Origin: Paenibacillus dendritiformis
GTDB taxonomy: Bacteria; Bacillota; Bacilli; Paenibacillales; Paenibacillaceae
Assembly: GCF_945605565.1 (NCBI RefSeq)
Contig: NZ_OX216966.1
Span: 1,671,501-1,735,500, forward strand
DNA length: 64,000 nucleotides
Reading direction: 5' to 3'
The translations under genes and the position numbers were made by a program. Within the stretch, counting starts at the first letter, position 1. Each line of letters begins with the position of its first letter. Of the stretch, positions 53,872-63,438 are shown piece by piece. The notes beneath the pieces are model-generated. The model saw only the letters and a program-made list of their open reading frames with translations, was not told the DNA's origin and ran no database searches.

Positions 53872-55707
53872 ATGATTGCGTTACATGTAGAGAATGCGGC
53901 CAAGTCGTGGGACGGCCGGACGCTGTTTGAAGATGTCCAGCTGGAAATCGCCGAAGGCGAGCATGTCGCTTTGCTTGGAAATAACGGTGTCGGCAAAACG
54001 ACGCTGCTGCAAGCGATCATGGGAAAAATCAGGCTGACCCGGGGAACGATTTATAGGAAGTATCCGGCAGATCAGTGGGGATGGATCGAACAGCATGTGA
54101 GCGCAGGCGAACAGATGACGCTGCTTGAATTTGTTCAATCCGGTGCGGCCCGGGTGTTCGAGTTGAAGCACGAGCTGGAGCGGCTGCAGGCTCTGCTTGA
54201 AGAGGCGGATGCCGGCGAGCAGCAGCTTCTGGACAAATACGCCGCGGTGTTTGACGAGTATTTGGGACGGGGAGGGTACGAATGGGACACGAAGGTGGAA
54301 AAGAGCTTGCACGCGATGCAGCTTCCTCCCGAAATGTGGAGCATGCCGTACTCGAAGCTGAGCGGAGGCCAAAAGACGAGGGCCCAGCTGGCCAAGGTGC
54401 TGCTGCAGGATCCGCCGTTCCTGGTGCTGGACGAGCCAACCAACCATTTGGATAAAGCCTCCATCGATTGGCTCAAGGCGTGGCTTCACCAATGCCCGCT
54501 GACCGTCCTGTTTGTATCCCATGACCGTGATTTCATCGATCATGTCGCCGATGTGACCTACGAGCTGACCGCCTCGGGAACGATGAAGTTCAGAGGCGGC
54601 TACTCCGAATTCAAGCGGCAGCGTTCGCTTCAGATCGTTACGCAGCAAAATTTGCATGAGAAGCAGGAGCGGGAGCGCCAGGAATTGCTGGAAGCCATTA
54701 ACCGGTATAAGCAGTGGTTCGCGCAATCGCATGCTTCCGCTAAGCGGGTGGAGGCGAAATCCCAGAAGGGCTATTTCTCCTCCCGCTCTACCAAAAGCGC
54801 CTCCCGCTTCAAGGCGCTGGAAAAGAAGCTGGAACGGCTCGACAACAATCGAGTCGATGCGTACAAAGAGGATCCGCAGGTGAAGCTGGAATTCAGCGAA
54901 TCCAGGTTCGAGGCCCGTTATGTATTGCGAATGGATCGCGTTTCTTTTGCATACGGGCAGCGCAGCGTGCTCCGGAATGTTACCTTCCATGTGGAGCGGG
55001 GGGATCGTCTGGCGATTATCGGCCCGAACGGATCGGGCAAGACAACGCTCGTCCAATTACTTATCGGCCAGCTCGCTGCCGTGGAAGGAACCGTCTGGCG
55101 CCATCCTGCCTGCCGCATCGGGTATTTCTCCCAGGAGCTGCAAGGATTGAATACCGACAAGACGATTCTGGACAGTATTCTCAGTTTGCCGGATATGACG
55201 GAAACATATGCCCGCACGATTCTAGGCTGTTTTTTGTTCCGGCGGGACGCCGTGCACCGTAACATATCGGCTTTGAGCATGGGAGAAAAATGCAGGGTCG
55301 CTTTCGTGAAGCTCTATTTTTCAAAAGCCGATCTTCTCGTGCTGGATGAGCCTAACAACTACCTCGATATTCAGACGAGAGAGCGGATAGAGGAAGCGCT
55401 CTGCGCCTTTCCGGGCTCGATCATTGTCGTCTCCCATGACGAATATTTTTTAAAGCGGATCGCCAACCGCATCCTCGATGTAAGCGGAAATGAAGCGGCC
55501 CTGTTCAATGGAACCTACAGCGAATACATCGATCATGCGAGCGAGGCAAAGCAAGCGAAAGATACGGGCACGATCAACCGGATTCAACAGTTGGAACATC
55601 AATTGGCGCAATTCATGGGCCAGTCGGCGCCGGATGATCCGGAGCAGCAAGCGGCCATGCTGGCCAAAATCAAAGAAATCAAGCAAAAGATCGAACAATT
55701 AAGCTGA
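53872..55707 (+). CDS. ABC-F family ATPase (ribosome-protection type candidate)
   Basis: A 611-residue protein with two ABC ATPase domains and no membrane helix. Domain 1 has Walker A GNNGVGKT, signature KLSGGQKTR and LDEPTNHLD; domain 2 has GPNGSGKT, the altered signature ALSMGEKCR and LDEPNNYLD. A charged linker of about 80 residues (roughly 245-330) joins them, as in antibiotic-resistance ABC-F proteins, which displace drugs from the ribosome. A coiled region ends the protein. It closes the biosynthetic cluster 86 nt after the NRPS and may give self-resistance. Housekeeping ABC-F members are the alternative; the position favours resistance. Confidence 0.8.
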   Translation: MIALHVENAAKSWDGRTLFEDVQLEIAEGEHVALLGNNGVGKTTLLQAIMGKIRLTRGTIYRKYPADQWGWIEQHVSAGEQMTLLEFVQSGAARVFELKHELERLQALLEEADAGEQQLLDKYAAVFDEYLGRGGYEWDTKVEKSLHAMQLPPEMWSMPYSKLSGGQKTRAQLAKVLLQDPPFLVLDEPTNHLDKASIDWLKAWLHQCPLTVLFVSHDRDFIDHVADVTYELTASGTMKFRGGYSEFKRQRSLQIVTQQNLHEKQERERQELLEAINRYKQWFAQSHASAKRVEAKSQKGYFSSRSTKSASRFKALEKKLERLDNNRVDAYKEDPQVKLEFSESRFEARYVLRMDRVSFAYGQRSVLRNVTFHVERGDRLAIIGPNGSGKTTLVQLLIGQLAAVEGTVWRHPACRIGYFSQELQGLNTDKTILDSILSLPDMTETYARTILGCFLFRRDAVHRNISALSMGEKCRVAFVKLYFSKADLLVLDEPNNYLDIQTRERIEEALCAFPGSIIVVSHDEYFLKRIANRILDVSGNEAALFNGTYSEYIDHASEAKQAKDTGTINRIQQLEHQLAQFMGQSAPDDPEQQAAMLAKIKEIKQKIEQLS

Positions 55708-55714
55708 TCTGTAA

Positions 55715-55771
55715 CCCCTTGGAACAAGCAAGCGGAGACTCGTCTTCCCGCTGTTCCAGGGGGCTTTTTTT
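55715..55771 (+). terminator. Terminator ending the biosynthetic cluster
   Basis: CCCCTTGGAACA with an inner AGCGG pairs with CCCGCT and TGTTCCAGGGG, then seven T. It bounds the cluster before the deo promoter. Confidence 0.8.
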
Positions 55772-55834
55772 GTCAGAACGATGTCCGAAAATGGGCAGTC
55801 CTCTTCTTCAAGCGGCAAGTTCACGAATTTGCTA

Positions 55835-55885
55835 TGAACATAATTTCTGTGAAGTGTTTACATCGGTTCAGACGCGTGTTATGAT
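55835..55885 (+). promoter_or_regulatory. Promoter and possible DeoR operator of the deo operon
   Basis: TTTACA (55857-55862), exactly 17 nt, then TATGAT (55880-55885) with an extended TG at 55877-55878: a near-consensus promoter. TGAAC (55835-55839) upstream is the inverse of GTTCA (55866-55870) inside the spacer. In Bacillus subtilis the DeoR site also involves half-sites upstream of and between the -35 and -10 boxes, so repression by DeoR is plausible. Confidence 0.65.
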
Positions 55886-55949
55886 ACCTGTGAAATCAAT
55901 ATGGTTAATCTATAAGTATGATGAATAAATTATTCAAGGGGTGTTCAGC

Positions 55950-56615
55950 ATGAGCATTGCGCAAATGATTGACCACACGCTGCTGCGGGCAGACGCAGTG
56001 AAAGACGAGCTTAAGAAGCTGACAGAAGAAGCGACACGATATCAATTTGCCTCGGTATGCGTTAATCCCGCATGGGTGGCGTACTGCGCCGAGCAGCTTG
56101 CCGGCACCCCGGTCAAGGTGTGCACGGTCATCGGGTTCCCGCTTGGCGCTTCGACAACGGCTGTCAAAGTCTACGAGACGTCGGACGCGATTGCGAACGG
56201 GGCCGATGAGATCGATATGGTCATCAATGTCGGGCAATTGAAGGCAAGGAACGATGACTTTGTGGAGCGGGACATCGCGGCCGTCGTGGCAACCGCTTCC
56301 GGGAAAGCGCTTGTCAAGGTCATTATTGAGACATGCCTGCTTACGGAGGAAGAGAAGATTCGCGCATGCGAGCTGGCGGTGAAGGCCGGCGCGGACTTCG
56401 TGAAGACATCGACTGGCTTCTCTACGGGCGGAGCTACGCGGGAAGACGTGGCGCTCATGCGCAGAACGGTTGGAGAGCGAGCAGGCGTGAAAGCATCCGG
56501 TGGAGTACGCAGCCTGGAAGATGTCAACACTATGATTGAAGCGGGAGCTACGCGAATCGGAGCGAGTTCCGGAGTAAGCATTATGAATGGCATGGAGTCG
56601 TCATCTTCATACTAG
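55950..56615 (+). CDS. deoC: Deoxyribose-phosphate aldolase
   Basis: A 221-residue class I aldolase. The Schiff-base Lys is in DFVKTSTGF (about 150) and the second Lys in [17 protein letters not shown] opens the protein as usual. It splits 2-deoxyribose-5-phosphate into acetaldehyde and glyceraldehyde-3-phosphate in deoxynucleoside breakdown. AAGGGGTG lies 7 nt before ATG 55950; the in-frame GTG at 55941 is inside the ribosome site. First gene of the operon deoC-cdd-nupC-deoD-pdp. Confidence 0.95.
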   Translation: MSIAQMIDHTLLRADAVKDELKKLTEEATRYQFASVCVNPAWVAYCAEQLAGTPVKVCTVIGFPLGASTTAVKVYETSDAIANGADEIDMVINVGQLKARNDDFVERDIAAVVATASGKALVKVIIETCLLTEEEKIRACELAVKAGADFVKTSTGFSTGGATREDVALMRRTVGERAGVKASGGVRSLEDVNTMIEAGATRIGASSGVSIMNGMESSSSY

Positions 56616-56673
56616 AGTGCTGTGGAAGAAAGCAAACGTTGGCGGAGAAGCGCCGATGAAGGAGGAGCAGATC

Positions 56674-57075
56674 ATGAAGGAGCAATTGATTCAAGAGGCA
56701 CTGGAAGCGCGCAAGCAGGCTTATGCGCCGTATTCCCGGTTTCAGGTGGGGGCCGCCGTGCTCGCGGGGGGGAAAATATTTCGCGGGTGCAACGTGGAAA
56801 ATGCGTCCTATGGTTTAACGAACTGCGCGGAGCGAACCGCCGTGTTCAAAGCGGTGTCCGAGGGCGAGAAGAAGATCGAAGCCATTGCCGTCGTCGCGGA
56901 TACCGAAGGTCCGGTCGCTCCATGCGGCGCGTGCCGTCAGGTGCTGGCTGAATTTTGCGACAGCGGCACGAGAATCTATTTGTCGAATCTTCATGGCAAT
57001 ACCGAGGAGTGGACGATTTCCCGTTTGCTGCCGGGCGCTTTTTCCGCCGAAGACATGGAACAGGACAGCGAATAG
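56674..57075 (+). CDS. cdd: Cytidine deaminase
   Basis: A 133-residue zinc enzyme of the tetrameric type. NCAERTA carries one zinc Cys and the catalytic Glu, and PCGACRQV the other two Cys; NVENASYG binds the sugar. It converts cytidine or deoxycytidine to uridine or deoxyuridine, feeding pyrimidine-nucleoside phosphorylase downstream. AAGGAGG is ideally placed for ATG 56674; earlier in-frame ATGs lie before or inside that site. Confidence 0.95.
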   Translation: MKEQLIQEALEARKQAYAPYSRFQVGAAVLAGGKIFRGCNVENASYGLTNCAERTAVFKAVSEGEKKIEAIAVVADTEGPVAPCGACRQVLAEFCDSGTRIYLSNLHGNTEEWTISRLLPGAFSAEDMEQDSE

Positions 57076-57155
57076 CTTTCCTGTCCTGGGCCTTTTGTAA
57101 GCGGTAACAGGAATCCGGACTTGTTTTGCATGCTTGAGCTTGGGAGGAACTTGAG

Positions 57156-58346
57156 ATGAAATATGTGATTGCTATTGCCGGATTGCTGGCCGTATTCGGA
57201 CTGACCTATATGGCGAGCAAGGACCGGGGCCGCATTCGCTATCGGCCGCTGGCGCAAATGATTGTGCTGCAGATTGTCCTGGCGTTCGTATTGTTGAACA
57301 CGACGGTGGGCGAGAAGCTGATTCGGGGGTTTGCCTCCGTTTTCGAAGCGCTGCTGGCTTATGCGGCGGAAGGCGTTAATTTCGTGTTCGGCGGAATCAT
57401 GAACGAAGGGCAGGGCACGCAATTTTTCCTGATGGTTCTGCTGCCGATTGTGTTCATTTCCGCACTGATTGGCATTTTGCAATATACGAAGATTTTACCG
57501 TTCATTATCAAATATATCGGCCTTGCGCTCAGCAAGGTGAACGGCATGGGCAAGCTGGAATCGTATAATGCGGTTGCGTCCGCCATACTGGGGCAATCAG
57601 AAGTGTTTATTTCGGTCAAGAAGCAAATCGGCATGCTGCCGGAGCGCCGCCTGTATACGCTGTGCGCTTCCGCCATGTCGACGGTCTCCATGTCCATCGT
57701 CGGGGCATACATGACGATGATCGAGCCGAAATATGTCGTCACGGCGCTCGTGCTGAACCTGTTCGGCGGCTTCATTATCGCATCGATTCTGAATCCGTAT
57801 ACGGTGTCGAAGGAAGAGGACATTCTGGAAGTTCAGGACGAGCATAAGCAATCCTTTTTCGAAATGCTGGGCGAATATATTATGGACGGGTTCAAGGTGG
57901 CCATTACCGTAGCAGCGATGCTGATCGGCTTCGTCGCCCTGATTGCGTTGATTAATGGCCTGTTCGGAACATTGTTCGGCATTACGTTCCAGCAAATTTT
58001 GGGTTATATTTTTGCGCCGATCGCGTTCCTTATGGGCGTGCCTTGGGCGGAAACGGTCGATGCGGGCAGCATCATGGCCACGAAAATGGTGGCTAATGAA
58101 TTCGTCGCGATGCTCGATCTGTCCGCCATGACGAAGGATAGCGTTATGTCTCCACGGACGATTGGCATCGTATCCGTCTTCCTGGTCTCGTTCGCGAACT
58201 TTTCGTCCATCGGCATTATTTCCGGGGCCGTGAAGGGGCTGCATGAGAAGCAGGGCAACACGGTCGCCCGCTTCGGCCTGCGCTTGCTGTACGGCGCCAC
58301 GATGGTCAGTGTGCTGTCGGCGACGGTTGCCGGTCTGTTCCTGTAA
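57156..58346 (+). CDS. nupC: Concentrative nucleoside transporter
   Basis: A 396-residue membrane protein of the CNT family with about nine to ten helices. The transport-domain motifs are [14 protein letters not shown] (about 146-159) and, after mid-protein, a long hydrophobic C-terminal half with [21 protein letters not shown], the second substrate/sodium-site signature. It brings nucleosides into the cell by cation symport for breakdown by the flanking enzymes. GGGAGG precedes the ATG. The position between cdd and deoD fits an uptake-and-catabolism operon. Confidence 0.93.
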   Translation: MKYVIAIAGLLAVFGLTYMASKDRGRIRYRPLAQMIVLQIVLAFVLLNTTVGEKLIRGFASVFEALLAYAAEGVNFVFGGIMNEGQGTQFFLMVLLPIVFISALIGILQYTKILPFIIKYIGLALSKVNGMGKLESYNAVASAILGQSEVFISVKKQIGMLPERRLYTLCASAMSTVSMSIVGAYMTMIEPKYVVTALVLNLFGGFIIASILNPYTVSKEEDILEVQDEHKQSFFEMLGEYIMDGFKVAITVAAMLIGFVALIALINGLFGTLFGITFQQILGYIFAPIAFLMGVPWAETVDAGSIMATKMVANEFVAMLDLSAMTKDSVMSPRTIGIVSVFLVSFANFSSIGIISGAVKGLHEKQGNTVARFGLRLLYGATMVSVLSATVAGLFL

Positions 58347-58424
58347 AGAAGCGAAGAAAAAATAGAATCGCGATGCCAAGTTCCCCTGCGGAACGGGCTC
58401 GCTGGCTAACGGAGGAGGAACGGG

Positions 58425-59132
58425 ATGAGCGTTCACATTGGAGCAAAGCAAGGCGAGATTGCAGAGACGATATTGCTTCCGGGCGATCCGCTGCGAGCGA
58501 AGCATATTGCGGAGACGTATATGGAGGACATCGTGTGCTATAACGAGGTGCGGGGCATGCTCGGCTTCACCGGCACCTATCGCGGGAAGCGGGTGTCGGT
58601 TCAAGGCACGGGCATGGGCATACCGACGACGAGCATCTACGTCAATGAGTTAATTGCGGATTACGGCGTCAAAAATTTAATCCGGGTCGGCACCTGCGGC
58701 GCGATGCAGGAGCATGTGCATGTGCGCGACGTTGTTCTTGCCCAGGCATCGTGCACCGATTCCAGCATGAACCGCCACGAATTCAGCGGGTATGATTATT
58801 CGCCGATCGCCAGCTTCCCCTTGCTGCAAGCAGCCTATGAACGGGGCATGGCCAAGGGATTGAAGCTGCATGTCGGCAACGTATTCAGCTCGGATATGTT
58901 CTATCGCGGCGACAAATCCGTCGTGAAGAAGCTGATGGATTACGGCGTGCTTGGCGTCGAAATGGAAACGACGGCGCTGTACACGCTTGCGGCAAAATAC
59001 GGCGCCAAGGCCTTGACGATTTTGACGGTAAGCGATCATTTGCTGACCGGGGAGGAAACGACGGCCGCCGATCGCCAGACGACCTTCCATGACATGATGG
59101 AGGTCGCGCTGGAGACGGCGATCTCGATCTAG
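58425..59132 (+). CDS. deoD: Purine-nucleoside phosphorylase (DeoD type)
   Basis: A 235-residue hexameric-type phosphorylase. [13 protein letters not shown] binds phosphate, RVGTCGAM and [10 protein letters not shown] form the ribose and base sites, and TVSDH carries the catalytic Asp. It converts purine (deoxy)nucleosides and phosphate to free base and (deoxy)ribose-1-phosphate. GGAGGAGG precedes the ATG. It follows nupC by 78 nt in the same transcript. Confidence 0.95.
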   Translation: MSVHIGAKQGEIAETILLPGDPLRAKHIAETYMEDIVCYNEVRGMLGFTGTYRGKRVSVQGTGMGIPTTSIYVNELIADYGVKNLIRVGTCGAMQEHVHVRDVVLAQASCTDSSMNRHEFSGYDYSPIASFPLLQAAYERGMAKGLKLHVGNVFSSDMFYRGDKSVVKKLMDYGVLGVEMETTALYTLAAKYGAKALTILTVSDHLLTGEETTAADRQTTFHDMMEVALETAISI

Positions 59133-59213
59133 CGGTCCGAGTTGTTAGGCAAGCAAGCCCGCCTCAGACGGGGCAGCGCATCAATCAACGGGAGACAGGG
59201 AGGAGCATCAACG

Positions 59214-60515
59214 ATGAGAATGGTGGATTTGATTGCGAAGAAGCGGGATGGCAAGGAATTGACGACGGAGGAGATCAACTTCGTCATTGAAGGATATACG
59301 AAGGGGGACATCCCCGATTATCAGGTGAGCGCCTGGGCGATGGCCATTTATTTTCAGGATATGTCGGAGCGGGAACGGGCCGATCTGACGATGGCGATGG
59401 TGAACTCCGGGGACACGATCGATCTGTCGGCTATCGAAGGCATCAAGGTGGATAAGCATTCGACCGGGGGCGTCGGGGATACGACGACGCTCGTGCTGGC
59501 GCCGCTGGTCGCGGCACTGGATATTCCGGTGGCGAAGATGTCGGGGCGCGGACTCGGCCATACGGGCGGTACGATTGACAAGCTGGAATCGATCGAAGGC
59601 TTCCATGTCGAGATTAGCAAGGACGAGTTCGTGAATCTCGTTAATACGCATAAGATTGCCGTCATCGGACAGACGGGCAACCTGACGCCGGCGGACAAGA
59701 AGCTATATGCGCTGCGCGATGTCACCGGCACGGTGAACTCGATTCCGCTCATCGCCAGCTCGATTATGAGCAAGAAGATCGCGGCAGGCTCCGATGCGAT
59801 TGTGCTTGATGTAAAGACAGGAGCCGGCGCCTTCATGAAGACGGCAGAGGATGCGAAGGAGCTCGCACACGCGATGGTCAGCATCGGCAACAACGTCGGC
59901 CGCAAGACGATGGCCGTCATTTCGGACATGAGCCAGCCGCTTGGGCGCGCGATCGGCAACTCCCTGGAGGTGCAGGAAGCGATCGATACGCTGCGCGGGC
60001 ACGGGCCGGCCGATCTGGAGGAGCTGTGCCTGGCGCTGGGCCGGCAGATGGTCTACCTTGCGGGCAAGGCCGCATCCTTGGAAGAAGCGGAGGAGCAGTT
60101 GAAGGAAGTCATCCGCAACGGCAAGGCCTTGGAGAAGTTCAAGGAATTCATCGCGAATCAGGGCGGCAATCCAGCCGTGGCGGATGATCCGAGTCTGCTT
60201 CCGCAAGCGTCGTACCAGATCGAAGTCCCGGCACGTCAGGACGGCATCGTCGCCGAGATCGTCGCGGACGAGATTGGAACGGCGGCCATGCTGCTCGGCG
60301 CGGGACGCGCGACGAAGGATTCCGAGATTGATCTTGCGGTCGGCCTGATGCTGAACAAGAAGATCGGGGACCGGGTTCAGGCAGGCGAGTCCCTCGTTAC
60401 GATTTATGCGAATCGCGAGAACGTCGACGATGTCATCGAGAAGATTTACGCGAACATCCGCATCGGCGACCATGCGGAAGCGCCGGTGCTCGTGCATGAT
60501 ATTGTAATGGAATAA
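59214..60515 (+). CDS. pdp: Pyrimidine-nucleoside phosphorylase
   Basis: A 433-residue enzyme of the thymidine phosphorylase family, matching the length of Bacillus Pdp. [13 protein letters not shown] is the family signature that binds phosphate and base; [13 protein letters not shown] and [10 protein letters not shown] complete the active site. It acts on uridine, deoxyuridine and thymidine. I chose ATG 59214 because GGGAGGAG lies just before it; an upstream ATG at 59142 adds 24 unlike residues. Last gene of the deo operon, closed by a terminator. Confidence 0.95.
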   Translation: MRMVDLIAKKRDGKELTTEEINFVIEGYTKGDIPDYQVSAWAMAIYFQDMSERERADLTMAMVNSGDTIDLSAIEGIKVDKHSTGGVGDTTTLVLAPLVAALDIPVAKMSGRGLGHTGGTIDKLESIEGFHVEISKDEFVNLVNTHKIAVIGQTGNLTPADKKLYALRDVTGTVNSIPLIASSIMSKKIAAGSDAIVLDVKTGAGAFMKTAEDAKELAHAMVSIGNNVGRKTMAVISDMSQPLGRAIGNSLEVQEAIDTLRGHGPADLEELCLALGRQMVYLAGKAASLEEAEEQLKEVIRNGKALEKFKEFIANQGGNPAVADDPSLLPQASYQIEVPARQDGIVAEIVADEIGTAAMLLGAGRATKDSEIDLAVGLMLNKKIGDRVQAGESLVTIYANRENVDDVIEKIYANIRIGDHAEAPVLVHDIVME

Positions 60516-60529
60516 GCCAACCATTCGTG

Positions 60530-60563
60530 CAGCCCTCGTCTTGCTCTAAGACGGGGGCTGTTT
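60530..60563 (+). terminator. Terminator of the deo operon
   Basis: CAGCCCTCGTCTT pairs with AAGACGGGGGCTG with one mismatch, then TTT. The T-run is short. Confidence 0.65.
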
Positions 60564-60590
60564 GACGTCTGCAAGGGGCTTGAAAAAAAC

Positions 60591-60620
60591 TTGCGCAACG
60601 GCGGGATTATCGGTCATACT
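60591..60620 (+). promoter_or_regulatory. Candidate promoter of the NarL-type regulator
   Basis: TTGCGC (60591-60596), an 18-nt spacer and CATACT (60615-60620), about 38 nt before the TTG start. Confidence 0.4.
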
Positions 60621-60658
60621 ACAGAAATGAAGATCGCGCGACAGGAGGCAGACCGCAG

Positions 60659-61372
60659 TTGACTATCAAAGTGCTGATCGCAGACGACAATTCGTTTATT
60701 CGGGAAGGCATGAAAATTATATTATCCAGCTTCGAGGAATTCGAAGTGGCCGGCACGGTCGAGGATGGGGCCGAGGCGGTCGCATTCTGCAAGAGCCACG
60801 ACGTGGATGTCGCGCTGCTGGATGTGCGGATGCCGAATATGAACGGCGTCGAGGCGGCCCGCCTGTTGACGGAGCAGACCAAGGTCAAGCCGCTCATTCT
60901 GACGACGTTCGACGACGACGAGTTCGTGCTGGAAGCCATCCGGGCGGGAGCGCGCGGATATCTGCTCAAGAACAATGACCCTGAACGGATTCGCGACGCC
61001 ATCAAGAGCGTCTGCAACGACCATCACGTGCTGCAGGATGTCGTGCTGGACAAGATCAAAGCGAACCTTCCCGCAGGCCATCCTCCTTCCCCGCCCGCGG
61101 CCATGTCCGAGTCCGGAGGAACCCCGGCGCCGCCTGCGGCCGATTCGAACGGATGCAAAATCGACCGCAGCCCGTTCACCGAACGGGAGCTGGGCGTGAT
61201 GGACCATATCGCCCGCGGCTTATCCAACAAGGAAATCGCCAAGAAGCTGTTCATTTCCGAAGGAACCGTCGCCAATTACATTACCTCGATATTGAATAAA
61301 ACGGGACTCGAGCATCGCACGCAGATTGCGATCTATTATTTGACGGGCGAAGCGAGAACGTCGGATGAATAG
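60659..61372 (+). CDS. NarL/LuxR-family response regulator
   Basis: A 237-residue regulator that starts with TTG after AGGAGG. The receiver holds ADDN near the N-terminus, Asp in LLDVRMPNMNG, and the Lys of YLLKNNDPERI. A Pro/Ala-rich linker (PPSPPAAM, about 143-165) leads to a LuxR-type helix-turn-helix (TERELGVMDHIARGLSNKEIA, then SEGTVANYI). Pairs of this type often control an adjacent ABC exporter. Its partner kinase gene downstream is damaged, so the regulator may be constitutive, cross-activated or silent. Confidence 0.9.
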   Translation: MTIKVLIADDNSFIREGMKIILSSFEEFEVAGTVEDGAEAVAFCKSHDVDVALLDVRMPNMNGVEAARLLTEQTKVKPLILTTFDDDEFVLEAIRAGARGYLLKNNDPERIRDAIKSVCNDHHVLQDVVLDKIKANLPAGHPPSPPAAMSESGGTPAPPAADSNGCKIDRSPFTERELGVMDHIARGLSNKEIAKKLFISEGTVANYITSILNKTGLEHRTQIAIYYLTGEARTSDE

Positions 61373-61392
61373 GAGTTAGGAGATTATCGCCT

Positions 61393-62357
61393 ATGGAATT
61401 ATGGACGATCGGCAATAAAGCGGTGGTGCTCGGCTATATTGTGATGGCCTCATTTCTGATGAATTTCGCTTCCGCGGCAAGCCCGTGGCATATTCTCTCC
61501 TACTTGCTGTATCTCGCCGTGAACATCGCGGTTCCCATTTTCAAAAAAATCCGGCTCAAGCAGCTCCTGATCGCCTGCTCCGCCGTATTCGTCATCGTAT
61601 GCGCGCTCCGGCTGGACCCGCTGTTCCTGCTGCTGCTTCCGATCAATGTGTACGAATTTATTTCTTCCTGCTCGGATCGGAGGCTGCTCGCCTTCGTATG
61701 CATGCTGCCGCCGCTGCTCTTCATTCCTCCCGATCTGATTCCGCTATACTTGCTTAGCGCCCTGCTCAGCTACTTGCTGTACGCCTGCGGCAGCGGGCTA
61801 AGCGGCAAGCTGGCCAGGCTGGAGAGCGAGCGGGAAAAGATGCGGGCAGATCTGCAGCGCCTGGCCCGCACCTTGAGCGAGAACAACGAATATATCCGCC
61901 AGTCCGAATATACGATCAAGCTGGAGGAGCGGAACCGGCTCTCCCAGCAGATTCATGACGACGTCGGCCATGCTATGGCGGGCGCGCTGATTCAAATGGA
62001 GGCGGCCCGGCGCCTGCTGGCCGCCGACCGGGACAAGGCGTCCGAGCTGCTGGGCAATGCCATCGCGATCTCCAAGGACGGGCTGGAGCGCATCCGCTTG
62101 ACGCTCAAGGACATGAAGCCGCGGCCCCAGGAGATGGGGATCAATCGGCTCCGCCTGTTCGTCGACGAGTTGGCATCCCGGGAAGGCGTGGCCGCGACGC
62201 TGGCCTATCGGACAATGGCGTCGGGGCAGCGAAGGTCGTGAAAGGGCTTGGGATGGTAGGCATGGAGGAGCGGGCCGCTTCCGCAGGAGGCACGGTTATC
62301 GTCGACGGGATGAATGGCTTTACCGTAACGACCCTTCTGCCTTGCGGAGGCCGATGA
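61393..62357 (+). pseudogene. NarL-type histidine kinase broken by an internal deletion
   Basis: The intact part (to a stop at 62241) has about five membrane helices (residues 1-145), a coiled segment and the HisKA_3 phospho-acceptor region with His in LSQQIHDDVGHAMAG. After LASREGVAATLAYR the frame is lost. From 62211 another frame reads DNGVGAAKVVKGLGMVGM, the G1/G2 ATP-binding boxes, and ends ...TTLLPCGGR at 62355-62357. The N-box and surrounding residues expected between these are missing, so roughly 150-200 nt were deleted with a frame change. The kinase cannot bind ATP normally. An assembly error is possible but would need a clean loss of that size. Confidence 0.75.
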
Positions 62358-62362
62358 GGCCG

Positions 62363-62401
62363 GTGAACATTCTCATGCCGAACAACGTGAATATTCTCAT
62401 G
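62363..62401 (+). repeat. Direct repeat before the ABC transporter genes
   Basis: GTGAACATTCTCATG (62363-62377) and GTGAATATTCTCATG (62387-62401) differ at one base and lie 24 nt apart. They may be regulator half-sites or a chance duplication. Confidence 0.4.
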
Positions 62402-62407
62402 GACAGA

Positions 62408-62445
62408 GGATGAACTTATGCACTGACATAAGCGCATCCTTTTTT
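62408..62445 (+). terminator. Terminator after the broken kinase gene
   Basis: GGATG-aa-CTTATG pairs with CATAAG-cg-CATCC, followed by TTTTTT. It divides the regulator genes from the transporter genes. Confidence 0.75.
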
Positions 62446-62483
62446 ATTACAATACGGACAGAACCATGGAGGGAGTGAGCCGG

Positions 62484-63425
62484 ATGAGCAACGTACTGGA
62501 AATCCGCAATTTGACCAAAAAATTCGGTGATTTTATCGCCGTCGACAATATATCGCTGAACGTGCGCGAAGGGGAGATCTTCGGCTTCCTGGGCGCCAAC
62601 GGCGCGGGCAAGAGCACGACGATCAATATGATCGCGTCCCTGCTGCGGAGCACCAAGGGGGAGATCAGCCTGCTCGGCAAAAATATCGCGAAGGACAGCC
62701 GCTTCGCCAAAATGAACACCGGCATCGTGCCGCAGGACCTCGCAATTTACGAGGATATGACGGCCTATGAGAATGTGCATTTTTTTGCCGGCCTGTACGG
62801 CCTGAGGGGGGAACTGCTGAAGAAGCGCACCGAAGAAGCGCTGGACTTCGTAGGCTTGGGCGACAAGCATGCCAGCTTCCCCAAAAACTTCTCGGGCGGC
62901 ATGAAGCGCCGGCTGAACATCGCCTGCGCCATCGCTCATCGGCCGAAGCTAATCATTATGGATGAACCGACGGTCGGGATCGACCCGCATTCCCGCAATT
63001 ATATATTGGGCTCGGTGCGCAAGCTGAACGAGATGGGCTGCACCATCATCTACACAACCCATTACATGGAAGAAGTCGAAGAAATCTGCACCCGCATCGC
63101 GATCGTCGATCACGGCAAAATTATCGCGGAAGGCACGAAGGAGCAGCTGACCGCGACGATTACCGAATCGAAGGAAATCTGGATCGGCATCAAGTCATCG
63201 GACCCGGCGCTCGAAGTGGATGCGATCCGGCAGATACCGGGCATCACCTCAGTGCGGCTGGAGGAGCAGATGCTCAAAGTTATATCCAAAGCGGAAATCA
63301 ATAATCTGAACCTGATTATCCAACAACTGATCAAGGATCAGGTGGAAATCCGATCGGTCGAAGAGCAAGCGCCGAATCTGGAGACGGTGTTCCTGACCTT
63401 AACCGGCCGGAACTTGCGGGATTAA
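62484..63425 (+). CDS. ABC transporter ATP-binding subunit (drug/lipid export type)
   Basis: A 313-residue ATPase of the ABC-2 exporter class. Walker A is GANGAGKST, the signature NFSGGMKRRLNIA and Walker B LIIMDEPTVGIDP, with His in YTTHYMEE. The C-terminal 90 residues are the regulatory domain found in CcmA/YhaP-like exporters. I chose ATG 62484 because GGAGGGAG lies 8 nt upstream; ATG 62466 starts inside that site. It is followed 13 nt later by a membrane subunit gene. The substrate is unknown. Confidence 0.9.
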   Translation: MSNVLEIRNLTKKFGDFIAVDNISLNVREGEIFGFLGANGAGKSTTINMIASLLRSTKGEISLLGKNIAKDSRFAKMNTGIVPQDLAIYEDMTAYENVHFFAGLYGLRGELLKKRTEEALDFVGLGDKHASFPKNFSGGMKRRLNIACAIAHRPKLIIMDEPTVGIDPHSRNYILGSVRKLNEMGCTIIYTTHYMEEVEEICTRIAIVDHGKIIAEGTKEQLTATITESKEIWIGIKSSDPALEVDAIRQIPGITSVRLEEQMLKVISKAEINNLNLIIQQLIKDQVEIRSVEEQAPNLETVFLTLTGRNLRD

Positions 63426-63438
63426 GGAGGAAGCCGCT

